Source: Acidobacteria bacterium 13_1_40CM_65_14 (GTDB lineage: Bacteria; Acidobacteriota; Vicinamibacteria; Vicinamibacterales; CAVVIG01). From it: 42,379 nucleotides of DNA. The stretch covers positions 10,592 to 52,970 of the forward strand of contig MNEX01000307.1 of the NCBI GenBank assembly GCA_001917905.1, in the 5' to 3' direction. Position 1 is the first letter of the stretch; the number at the start of each line of letters is the position of its first letter. Positions 17,158-24,908 of the stretch are shown piece after piece. A program made the position numbers and the translations under genes. The notes beneath the pieces are model-generated. The model searched no databases. It was given only the letters and a program-made list of their open reading frames with translations, and was not told where the DNA came from.

Positions 17158-19245
17158 AGAACGCGCGGGAACCTCGAATCGGCGCCCGTCGCCTATGACT
17201 TGGCCGACGATCGTCCCGGTGCAACACCGGTCGTCGTGATCAGCGAGTCGCTCCGGCAGCGACGGTTCGGACCAGATTCGGATGTCGTCGGCCGTCAGGT
17301 GCTGCTGACCGGCATGCCCTACGCGATTGTCGGCGTCGTCGATCGATCGTTCATTGGCAGCTTCATCGCGGCACCGATTGATCTCTGGATGCCGATCGAA
17401 ATATCGGGGAAGGCGCTCAGTCCGAATTGGAAGACCGATCGAGCGGACAAATCGCTTTCGATCATCGGACGGCTGAAGCCGGGCGTCACCGCGGACCAGG
17501 CGCGCGGCGAGTTGCAGGCGATTGCCGGCGTGCTGACGCGCGAGCTCGCGTCGGCACAGCGGTTGATGAGCATCGACGTACTGCCCGGCACATTGGCGGC
17601 CGGCGAGCAACGACGTCTCGCGCGCGTGTTCCTGTCGCTGCTGCTCGGACTCGTTGCGCTGGTGCTGCTCGTGGCGTGCGCCAACGTCGGCAACCTGATG
17701 CTCGCGCGCGTGCTCGGCCGGCGCCGCGAGCTCGCCGTTCGCGTCGCCCTCGGCGCGAGCCGCGCGCGGCTGGCATGGATGTTACTGACGGAGAGCGCGC
17801 TCGTCGCCGTCGCGGGCGGAGTGGTCGCGCTCGTGTTGTCGCTGAGGACCAGCCGCGTGTTCGCGTCGATCACGCCGCTGCCGAATCTCACGCTGCGGCT
17901 CGATCTTCGCCCCGACGTCCGCGTCATCGGACTCGCCGTGCTCGCGACGCTCGCGGCCGCGGCCGTCCTCGCGATCGTCGGCGCGTTCCAGGCGATGCGC
18001 GCCGAGACGGCGCCGGCGCTCAAGGAAGACGCGGCGTCGTCGATCGGCGGTCGATCGCCGGCGCGCCTGCGTGCGGCGCTCGCCGCTGTTCAGATCACGG
18101 TGTCGCTGGTGCTGCTGATTGGCGCCGCCCTCTTCCTGCGCAGCGCGCGCAACGCCGAAGCGATCGAGCTCGGATTCGAGACGCGCGGCGTCCTCGCCAC
18201 GGATCTCGACGGCGCGGGCCGCAGCACGCCGGCGGCGAACCGCCGCCTCTTCGACGAGATCGTGCTGCGGGTGTCGGCGCTGCAGAGCGTCGAAGCCGTC
18301 GCGCTCTCGACGCGCGCACCGCTCGACAGCTCGACGCCGGTCGTGCGCGTGAACGCGCGCGAGCCGATCACGCCGGCAACCGAATCGACCGCGACGACGG
18401 CGAGCATGCTCGTCGTCAGCCCGAAGTATTTCGACGTCGTGAAAACGCCGGTGGTCGCCGGCCGCGTGTTCAGCGATCGAGACGATCCGGAACGCGCGCC
18501 CGTCGTCATCGTCAACGAGACGCTCGCCGCGCGGCTGTGGCCGGATGGAGATGCGATCGGACGCCGGCTGTGGCTCGATCCGTCGGTGTCAGAGGTGTCA
18601 GACACCTCGGCGCAGGTGATCGGCGTCGCGCGAAACAGCAAGTACCTGACGCTCGGTGAAGAGAAGCAGGGTCACATCTATCTGCCGTTCGCGCAGCATC
18701 CGCGTCCGGGGATGGCGCTGCTCATCAGGTCTTCGGACCTCACCGATCGCCTGACGAACGCGGTGCAAGGCGCGCTGCGTTCAGTCGATCCGAATGTCCA
18801 GGGATTCTTCACGCGGACGCTGACCGAGCATGTCGGCGTCTCGATGCTCCCGGTCCGGCTCGCCGCCAGCCTCGCGACCATCGTCGCAGCTCTGGCGCTC
18901 GCATTGGCGGTGGTTGGCCTCTACTCGCTCGTGTCCTACCTGGTGGCCGAACGCACGCACGAGATCGGATTGCGCATGGCGCTCGGCGCCAATGCGGCCG
19001 ACGTGGGACGGCTCGTTCTTGGCTACGGTTTCAAGCTCGCGTTGGCTGGGCTCTCGATTGGTGTACCGCTGGCGCTGGTCTCGTCGCGTCTGCTCGGCAG
19101 TTTGCTCTACGTCGTGAGCCCAACCGATCCGCTCGTCTTCGCGGTGATGTCGGCGACGATCCTGATTGTCGCCGTGCTCGCCTGTTATTTGCCCGCGCGC
19201 CGGGCGATGCGTCTCGATCCGTTGACGGCGCTCAGGCGTTCATGA
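17158..19245 (+). pseudogene. ADOP-type permease, 5'-truncated
   Basis: The frame opens after a TAG at 17155 and can only start at TTG 17200, giving 681 residues instead of about 805. It enters in the middle of the periplasmic domain (VAYDLADDRPGATPVVVISE, then SLRQRRFG), so the conserved N-terminus and first transmembrane helix are missing. The rest is well kept: VACANVGNLMLARVLGRRRE, LAVRVALGASRARLAWMLL, LRMALGANAADVGRLVLGYG, ending PARRAMRLDPLTALRRS. The break coincides with the palindrome at 17058-17150. Without helix 1 the product is unlikely to be a working permease. The intact reading frame suggests recent damage. Confidence 0.8.
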
Positions 19246-19303
19246 CAGCATGTGCCGCACGTTAGAGTCACGTCGCGGTCCGGATTTTGCTTTCGCGACG
19301 CGT

Positions 19304-19606
19304 ATGGCCCAATTAGTTCACGAACACGAGACGCACGTCCGTACGCCGCACGGCGACACGTACGTCGCTCGAACGTATGCCGAAGAGGAGCGCGGCGGCA
19401 CGTGGGTCGGATGGATCGAATTCGTTCCGTTGAGCGGCCGCGGGCCGACGCTCCGAACTGCACGTGAGACGACGCAGCCCTCGTTGGACGCGGTTGCCTA
19501 CTGGGCGTCAGGGCTCGAGCCGGTCTACCTCGAGGGCGCGTTCGAGCGCGCGCGGAGCGAGAGACGTACGCTCCGACGCCCGCGTCCGATTGTCAAAGTG
19601 CGATGA
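19304..19606 (+). CDS. Small conserved hypothetical protein
   Basis: 100 residues from ATG 19304 (MAQLVHEHETHVRTPHGDTY). The pattern VRTPHGDTYVARTYAEEERG, TWVGWIEFVPLSG, LRTARETTQP and YWASGLEPVYLEGAFERA recalls small soluble proteins seen in Acidobacteria and cyanobacteria without assigned function. A longer frame from 19250 lacks support. The last 99 bp overlap the end of the convergent membrane-protein gene. Confidence 0.6.
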   Translation: MAQLVHEHETHVRTPHGDTYVARTYAEEERGGTWVGWIEFVPLSGRGPTLRTARETTQPSLDAVAYWASGLEPVYLEGAFERARSERRTLRRPRPIVKVR

Positions 19607-20176
19607 CGGCTCTTTCACGAGCCAGAAGATCACGGCCGCACCGAGCAGCAGCTTGATCATCTCGAGGGTCGTGTAGGCGGCGTGAAGGATCCAGAAGCGC
19701 CCCATCCCGGGCGGCGCGGGATCGCGGGGCACGAAGTCGAGGCTGCGGCCGAGCGAGACGATCGCGGGCGTCAGGTAGACGAGCATCAACACGACGATCG
19801 CGAGCATCGAGATCACGCCCAGCGCCACACGTTTGAACGCAAAGGCCGCGAAGGCCGCAGAGAAATCTTGGCTTTGCGTTCTTTGCGGACTTTGCGTTCT
19901 CGCTCGGGCGACGAGCCACAAGGCAAGCCCGCCGAGCGCGAGCTGGGTGATGTTCCATATCTGGAAGTACAGACGATTCAGCTCAGACGAAAGATATCGA
20001 AGCAGATCGCGGCCGGTCGGCGAGCCGAGGCGATCGACGGCCGATGCGAACGCCGGATTTGCGCGATCGGCGAGCAGCCGATCGATCGTGTAGAAGTTCT
20101 CGGTGGCGACGATCGACATGCAGATCGTCCCCATCAACCAGGCCCCCATCACGACCAGCGCCCAACGTTGTTTCAT
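19508..20176 (-). CDS. Hypothetical membrane protein with an in-frame palindrome
   Basis: 222 residues from ATG 20176 (MKQRWALVVMGAWLMGTICM). About four transmembrane segments: residues 6-22, 75-90, 113-131 and 174-193; the arrangement resembles small DUF4149-like proteins. Residues about 92-114 (ARTQSPQRTQSQDFSAAFAA, then FAF) are the direct translation of a palindrome of the CGCAAAGGCC family inserted in the loop between helices 2 and 3. The last 33 codons overlap the convergent gene at 19304-19606. Function unknown. Confidence 0.65.
   Translation of the reverse strand: MKQRWALVVMGAWLMGTICMSIVATENFYTIDRLLADRANPAFASAVDRLGSPTGRDLLRYLSSELNRLYFQIWNITQLALGGLALWLVARARTQSPQRTQSQDFSAAFAAFAFKRVALGVISMLAIVVLMLVYLTPAIVSLGRSLDFVPRDPAPPGMGRFWILHAAYTTLEMIKLLLGAAVIFWLVKEPSSHFDNRTRASERTSLAPRALERALEVDRLEP
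19835..19899. repeat. Palindrome inside a coding region
   Basis: Left arm GAACGCAAAGGCCGCGAAGG, right arm CTTTGCGGACTTTGCGTTC, using the same words as the intergenic element at 11394-11537. It leaves the surrounding frame open. Confidence 0.75.
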
Positions 20177-20187
20177 CGTGCTCCAGG

Positions 20188-20330
20188 GCAGCCTTAACTT
20201 AAGAGCGCGTTGCAGAATTAAGCTCTCCACCACGGAGGACGCGGAGGAAAAATCTCGTTTTGAACAGGTTTGAACCTCCTATCCTCCGTGTCCCCCGTGG
20301 TGGCGAGGTAATTTTGGCACGCACCCTAGG
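20188..20330. repeat. Palindromic element, 'ccaccacggaggac' family
   Basis: Nearly the same sequence and orientation as 8729-8868, from GCAGCCTTAACTTAAGAGCG to CGCACCCTAGG. Arms CTCCACCACGGAGGACGCGG and CCTCCGTGTCCCCCGTGGTG. It fills the space between the membrane-protein start and the E1 stop codon. Confidence 0.8.
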
Positions 20331-20334
20331 CCCG

Positions 20335-22890
20335 CTAGTACGCCACTAGTAACCTCGCCGCACGCTCGATTTGCTCCTCGCTAGGCAGATAGACCTCCTC
20401 GAGCGGCGGCGAGTACGGGACCGGCGTGTCGAGCGCGCCGACGATGCGGACCGGCGCGTCGAGCGATTCGAAGGCTTCCTCCTGAATGATGGCCGCGAGG
20501 CTCTCGCCGATGCCGCCGGTGCGTGAATCCTCGTGGATGATCAGGACTCGATGACAACGGCGCGCGAGCGCGAGCACGGCCGCGCGATCGAGCGGGACCA
20601 GACTGCGCAAGTCGAGGACACTCGCGTTGATGCTTGCTTTGGGGCCGTCCTTCGCGAGCCGCTCGGCGATGCGCAGGCCGACGTGAACGAAGGCGCCATA
20701 CGAAATGATGGCCAGGTCGTCGCCGCTGCGGCGCAGCGCAGCCCGGCCGAGCGGAATCGGCGCGGGCGCTTCGTCCGTCAGGATCTGCTTGATTCGCGGA
20801 TCGCGATACAGCGCGATGTGCTCGTAGTAGAGCACCGGATCCGGATCGGCGACCGCTGACGCCATCAGCGCGCGCGCATCGTGCGGTGTGGACGGGACGA
20901 CGATCTTCAGGCCGGCCGTGCGATAGAACCACGGCTCCGTGTTCTGCGAGTGGTACGGACCCGCGTGACGCAAGCCGCCGAACGGCATGCGCACGACCAT
21001 CGGGACACCAGTGCCAGGACCGCCCCACCGATAGCGAATCTTCGCCGCGTTGTTCACGAGCTGGTTGAAGCCAGTGGCGACGAAGTCGTTGAACTGGATC
21101 TCGCCAATCGGCCGCTGCCCGGCGAGCGCCGCGCCGACGCACACGCCGAGCACGGCGCCTTCGGCGAGGGGCGAATTGATGATCCGATCGCCGAACTCTT
21201 TCAGCAGCGGCCGCAGCAGCAGGAACGCGTTGCCGTACGCGCCGCCGACGTCCTGGCCGTACACGAAGACGCGCGGATCCGCGCGCATCGCATCGCCGAT
21301 CCCGAGCATCACGGCGTCGAGAAGCGTGCGGCCCTTCGGATCGAATGGCGGCGCCGATTCCACCGTCAGCGACCTGTCGCGACGATCACCCGCGGAGCTC
21401 GCAGAAATCGCAGAGCTGGTTTTCTCTGCGTGCTCAGCGTCCTCTGCGGTTAAACGTACGTTGGGATCCAGAACCTCGACGTGTTTGCGCGGCGGCTCGT
21501 TCGCGAACACGCCGACGCCCGCTTGCGCGCCATCGGGCCATGGCGCGTCGACGACCGCGCGTGCCTGCTCTTCGACGGCCGCCTCAGCCTCACGCTTGAA
21601 GCTCTCGACATCGCCAGGCGTGATAATGCCGGCGGCTTCGAGACGCGACGTATATAAAAGGATAGGATCGCGGGCCGCCCAATAGTCGTACAGCTCGCGA
21701 TTTGCGTAGCCTTGTTCGGTCAGCGCCGCGTAGTCCCACGACGCCTGCGGATCCTTTCCGAGATACAGCATGTCGTCGTGGTGCGCGTGGCCACACATCC
21801 GCATCGACACCGTTTCAATCAGCGTCGGACCTTGTCCCGCTCGCGCGCGCTCCGCGGCCCACGTGAACGCGGCAAAGATCTGATCCGGATCGGTGCCGTC
21901 GACGGTGACGCCCGGAATGCCGTACCCGATCGCTTTGTCCGCGAACACGCGAACGGCCGACTGATCGGCGAGCGGCGTCGACAGCGCCGTCTGATTGTTC
22001 TCGACGCAGAAGATCGCCGGCAGCTTCCGCGCCGCACAGAGGTTGATCGCTTCGTGCCATTCGCCGAGCGACGATCCGCCTTCGCCGATGAACGACACCG
22101 CCACCCGGCCGGAGCCGTCGCGCCCGAACGCCATCGCCATCCCCGCAATCGTCAGCGTCGCCGTCGTCAGCGGCGCAGCCGGCGGAAGGATGCCCCACTC
22201 GAAATCGCCGATGTGCAGGTCCTTGCCCTCGAGGGGCGCGCCGACTTTTCCCATCTGCGCGTTGAGGACCATGCGCACCGTGTCGGGCTCGGGCCGCATC
22301 GCCAGCGTGATGCCGAGATCGCGAATCACCGGACCGATGACGTCGCCGGTCCAGCGGCCGTCCGATCCGCGGTACTTCTTGCCGCGACGCAGACGGATGC
22401 CCGCCGCGTAGATCGCTTCCTGACCGAGCGAGCGGAAGCCTTTGCCCTGGAACGCGGCATTGCGGTAGCGAATTTCGCCGCTCGTGAAGAACGTTTTCAG
22501 ACGATTGTCGGTCGCCCGCGTCAGGAGCATGCCGCGCAGGATCTCGATCCGCTCATCGCGCGTGAGTGACGCTTCGAGGGCGGCGCGGCGCAGGAATCCG
22601 TCGCAGTCGTCGAGCAACTGCGCGTACGCCTGGCCGAGGCGCATCTCGGGAGACGTGCGTGGCGTCGTGTCGTTGAGACCCTGCGGGACGGCGCGAAGCT
22701 GTAACCGCCGCGTCAGCTCGCGATGAAAGGCGGGCCGCAGCGCGGCTTCGTCTCCAGGCTCGCATCCGCTCGCCGCCGCCTCGAGCGCATCGAGCGCGTC
22801 CGCCAGCGCGAACGGATGCCGCTCGGCGACAAACGCGCCGAAGCGGCTCGCGATTCCGGTCAGCTTCTCGAGCTCCGCGGGTTTCGCCAT
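20335..22890 (-). CDS. Fused alpha-beta E1 of a branched-chain 2-oxoacid (or related) dehydrogenase
   Basis: 851 residues: thiamine-diphosphate-dependent E1 that decarboxylates a 2-oxoacid and passes the acyl group to a lipoyl E2. The alpha part (about 90-455) has the ThDP motif from GEGGSSLGEW near 267 to ENNQ near 296, plus SMRMCGHAHHDD. The beta part (about 520-851) has VFVYGQDVGGAYGNAF, NSPLAEGAVLGVCVG, MPFGGLRHAGPYHSQ and IIHEDSRTGGIGES. In most bacteria these are two genes. The linker (480-500) contains a translated palindrome (VRLTAEDAEHAEKTSSAI). The first 90 residues are an extra N-terminal region. No E2 or E3 lies in the window, so they are encoded elsewhere. Confidence 0.92.
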   Translation of the reverse strand: MAKPAELEKLTGIASRFGAFVAERHPFALADALDALEAAASGCEPGDEAALRPAFHRELTRRLQLRAVPQGLNDTTPRTSPEMRLGQAYAQLLDDCDGFLRRAALEASLTRDERIEILRGMLLTRATDNRLKTFFTSGEIRYRNAAFQGKGFRSLGQEAIYAAGIRLRRGKKYRGSDGRWTGDVIGPVIRDLGITLAMRPEPDTVRMVLNAQMGKVGAPLEGKDLHIGDFEWGILPPAAPLTTATLTIAGMAMAFGRDGSGRVAVSFIGEGGSSLGEWHEAINLCAARKLPAIFCVENNQTALSTPLADQSAVRVFADKAIGYGIPGVTVDGTDPDQIFAAFTWAAERARAGQGPTLIETVSMRMCGHAHHDDMLYLGKDPQASWDYAALTEQGYANRELYDYWAARDPILLYTSRLEAAGIITPGDVESFKREAEAAVEEQARAVVDAPWPDGAQAGVGVFANEPPRKHVEVLDPNVRLTAEDAEHAEKTSSAISASSAGDRRDRSLTVESAPPFDPKGRTLLDAVMLGIGDAMRADPRVFVYGQDVGGAYGNAFLLLRPLLKEFGDRIINSPLAEGAVLGVCVGAALAGQRPIGEIQFNDFVATGFNQLVNNAAKIRYRWGGPGTGVPMVVRMPFGGLRHAGPYHSQNTEPWFYRTAGLKIVVPSTPHDARALMASAVADPDPVLYYEHIALYRDPRIKQILTDEAPAPIPLGRAALRRSGDDLAIISYGAFVHVGLRIAERLAKDGPKASINASVLDLRSLVPLDRAAVLALARRCHRVLIIHEDSRTGGIGESLAAIIQEEAFESLDAPVRIVGALDTPVPYSPPLEEVYLPSEEQIERAARLLVAY
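21390..21451. repeat. Palindrome inside the E1 coding region
   Basis: Left arm CCGCGGAGCTCGCAGAAATC, right arm TCAGCGTCCTCTGCGGTT: words of the family at 7392-7468. It lies precisely in the linker between the alpha and beta domains, in frame. Confidence 0.75.
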
Positions 22891-22909
22891 CTGCGCCTGG
22901 TCTTAGCCT

Positions 22910-22957
22910 AACTAAACGCAACCACGAAGGCACGAAGGCACGAAGAGAATGTTTTCT
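22910..22957. repeat. Half of a 'cacgaaggcacgaag' palindrome
   Basis: AACGCAACCACGAAGGCACG-type arm followed by AGAGAATGTTTTCTTGTAC; about 50 bp match, inverted, 3470-3520. The second arm is absent. Located between the small aconitase X subunit stop and the E1 start. Confidence 0.7.
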
Positions 22958-22963
22958 TGTACA

Positions 22964-23383
22964 TCACCTCTCTCGGATGAGGCCGGAACGCTCGACGATG
23001 AGTCGACGACCCGACTGCAACGACGCGAATGCGTCGGGCTCGAGCGCGATCACGGGAAACGATTTACCGTACATCACGTCCGCGACAATCGAGGCGAGCG
23101 CGAAGAACGAGTCGGCCCCCGTCGTGAGAATCGCGGCGGGCGCCGTGCCGGCACGCACGGCCTCGAGGAGGACCGCGGTGGTCGTCGACGATCCTTTGCT
23201 GAACGGCACCGCGAGAATCCGTCCCGCCGCGCGGACGCCGACAAGCGGGTGATGCTTGTCGATGATCTCGCCGGTTTGAAAATCGTAGCCGCCCCAGAAC
23301 GACAGCGCCTCGTGCGTCACGAGCGCCTCGCCTTCGGCTTCGCCCTCGACAACCGGACGGCCGGCAATCAGGCGGTCTGCCAC
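22964..23383 (-). CDS. Aconitase X swivel (small) subunit, DUF126
   Basis: 139 residues. Family pattern: EGEALVTHEALSFWGGYDFQ, TGEIIDKHHPLVG, GRILAVPFSKGSSTTTAVLLEA and TGADSFFALASIVADVMYG. Together with the large subunit it forms an iron-sulfur dehydratase of the aconitase superfamily. Known members are bacterial cis-3-hydroxyproline dehydratases and archaeal mevalonate-5-phosphate dehydratases. Start overlaps the large-subunit stop by 16 bp, so the subunits are translationally linked and should be made in equal amounts. Confidence 0.9.
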   Translation of the reverse strand: MADRLIAGRPVVEGEAEGEALVTHEALSFWGGYDFQTGEIIDKHHPLVGVRAAGRILAVPFSKGSSTTTAVLLEAVRAGTAPAAILTTGADSFFALASIVADVMYGKSFPVIALEPDAFASLQSGRRLIVERSGLIRER

Positions 23384-24633
23384 AGTGAATCGTCCCGGAC
23401 GACGCGGCCTTCGATCGCAGAGCGGACGCAGTCGGCGAGGCTGCCGAAGGTGACGCGCGTGTTCAGCAGGCTCGGCGCGTAGTACGCGTACTTCGCCGAG
23501 TTGGTCATCAGCGTCTTGATCTCGGGCGGCAGCATCGGCGATGCGAGGATGCAGGTGTCGAGCGTGATCTGCGCGCCGAACTCCACGATGGGCGCGAGGA
23601 CGCCGGCTTCGGCGGCCATCTCTTTCATCAGCCGGCTCGACGTGATGAGAAACCTCACGCGCGGGTCGGTGTGTTGGCCGGCGACGAGCGGCGCGAGATT
23701 TCTGAACTCCGCGAGCGAGAAATGCGGGCTGCCGAGAATCACCATATCGAGCTCACGGCCGTCGGCGGTCGTCAGCTCGCTTCGCGCGCCGCGGAGATCC
23801 GTCGCGGTGATGTCGAGCGTTTGTTGGGGGGCGCGGCGCTGAAACGCGGCGTCCAGCGTCGGCGCCTCCGGCGTGACGCCGACGATGTGGAACAGGGCGA
23901 CGCGGCCGGAGGACGCGACGGCGGCGGCGAAGGCCTTCAAGTGATCTTCAGCCGGCTGCACGGCGACGCCGTCGATGACCGGAATGAGATCCCCGGCGAG
24001 CTTGCCGACGAGATGACCGAGGACGGCGAAGAACTGATCGTCCTGCTGCAGCGCGAGCGGGACATCGATGAGACGCAGCAGCATCTGCCCCGCGCGATTC
24101 TCGGTCACGTGCAGGCCAACGGCAGGCACACGGGCGGTAATCGCGCAGCAGATGTCGAGCAGATCGGGATACCGTTCGGTCCGTGCGCCGATCACCGAGT
24201 TGGCGAATGCGATCGCGTTCGATTCACCCCACGCAATCTGCTGGCCGAACGACGGCCGCATCTGCGTCTGGTACGGCGCGCACGTCCACGTCGGCACCGC
24301 GCCCATCTTTTCGTACGCGAGCATCTGCCGCGCCGCCTTCGCCGCCCACTCCGGCGACACGGCCCAGTCCTTCCAGCCGCACTCGTCGACGCCGCTGACG
24401 TTCAGGCTCGTCGGCACCGCGACGCGCGCGCCCAGCGACGCAAGCCGCTCGGCGAATTCGAGCGTCGCGTCGCCGAGATACATCGTGCTGTCGATGTGCG
24501 CCTGCGAGATGTCCATCAGCTCGCCGGCGCCGTACACGTCGGCCATCCGCACGAGAATCGACATCGCGAGCTGTGGCGCGGGCCCGTGGTCGCCGTTCAG
24601 CATGGCGCGATCGCGATCGGAGAGTTGCAACAT
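23368..24633 (-). CDS. Aconitase X catalytic (large) subunit, DUF521
   Basis: 421 residues from ATG 24633 (MLQLSDRDRAMLNGDHG, the usual family start); a TTG at 24654 is in frame. Family features: IDSTMYLGDATLEFAERLAS, VPTSLNVSGVDECGWKDW, the Cys in TCAPYQTQMRPSFGQQIAWG, ESNAIAFANSVIGARTERYP and CILASPMLPPEIKTLMTNSAK. It dehydrates a hydroxy acid or hydroxyproline; substrate is not decided by context, since no proline racemase or mevalonate gene is adjacent. TAAACT at 24641-24646 sits 7 nt before the start, as in other probable leaderless genes here. Confidence 0.9.
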   Translation of the reverse strand: MLQLSDRDRAMLNGDHGPAPQLAMSILVRMADVYGAGELMDISQAHIDSTMYLGDATLEFAERLASLGARVAVPTSLNVSGVDECGWKDWAVSPEWAAKAARQMLAYEKMGAVPTWTCAPYQTQMRPSFGQQIAWGESNAIAFANSVIGARTERYPDLLDICCAITARVPAVGLHVTENRAGQMLLRLIDVPLALQQDDQFFAVLGHLVGKLAGDLIPVIDGVAVQPAEDHLKAFAAAVASSGRVALFHIVGVTPEAPTLDAAFQRRAPQQTLDITATDLRGARSELTTADGRELDMVILGSPHFSLAEFRNLAPLVAGQHTDPRVRFLITSSRLMKEMAAEAGVLAPIVEFGAQITLDTCILASPMLPPEIKTLMTNSAKYAYYAPSLLNTRVTFGSLADCVRSAIEGRVVRDDSLWQTA

Positions 24634-24640
24634 CCTTGAC

Positions 24641-24646
24641 AGTTTA
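24641..24646 (-). promoter_or_regulatory. Candidate -10 box of the aconitase X operon (leaderless)
   Basis: TAAACT, then GTCAAGG, then ATG. The spacing of 7 nt equals that at 15718, 24896 and 32483. Confidence 0.35.
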
Positions 24647-24668
24647 CTCGCCAACTTTTCTCATTGGC

Positions 24669-24875
24669 GGCGGGGCCCCACGGCACCCCCGCCGCCCGTC
24701 GCGGCTCGCTCGATCGCTCGCCGCGGTGATGACAAGCGCCTTGCCGCTGGGAGAACAATCGCTTAGCTTGCGTCGCGGCCGCGTGTGCACCGAAGGTGCC
24801 CGCGGCCATTGAAAGTTACGCGCGAGCGCCACGGCGCGAGCGCGTCAGCGCGTGGGGGTGGGGCCCCACGCGTGA
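24669..24875. repeat. GC-rich repeat bounded by GGGGCCCCAC motifs
   Basis: Begins CGGCGGGGCCCCACGGCACC and ends CGCGTGGGGGTGGGGCCCCA. The right end matches, inverted, the beginning of the serine hydrolase gene (15752-15786). No coding potential seen on either strand; it forms the 5' flank of the amidohydrolase gene. Confidence 0.5.
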
Positions 24876-24895
24876 AGAAAACGTGAGCCGTTAAC

Positions 24896-24901
24896 TATAA
24901 T
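24896..24901 (+). promoter_or_regulatory. Candidate -10 box of the amidohydrolase gene (leaderless)
   Basis: TATAAT, then TCGCCGC (7 nt), then ATG. Virtually the same arrangement as at 32483-32498. No ribosome-binding site between. Confidence 0.55.
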
Positions 24902-24908
24902 TCGCCGC

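Noticed and set aside
20326-20348. Three CTAGs at the end of the E1 gene, with CTAGTGGCGT identical to the border of copy 2 at 30088
   Set aside because: Ten bases only, and they are the last codons and stop of E1; a footprint of excision cannot be distinguished from chance.
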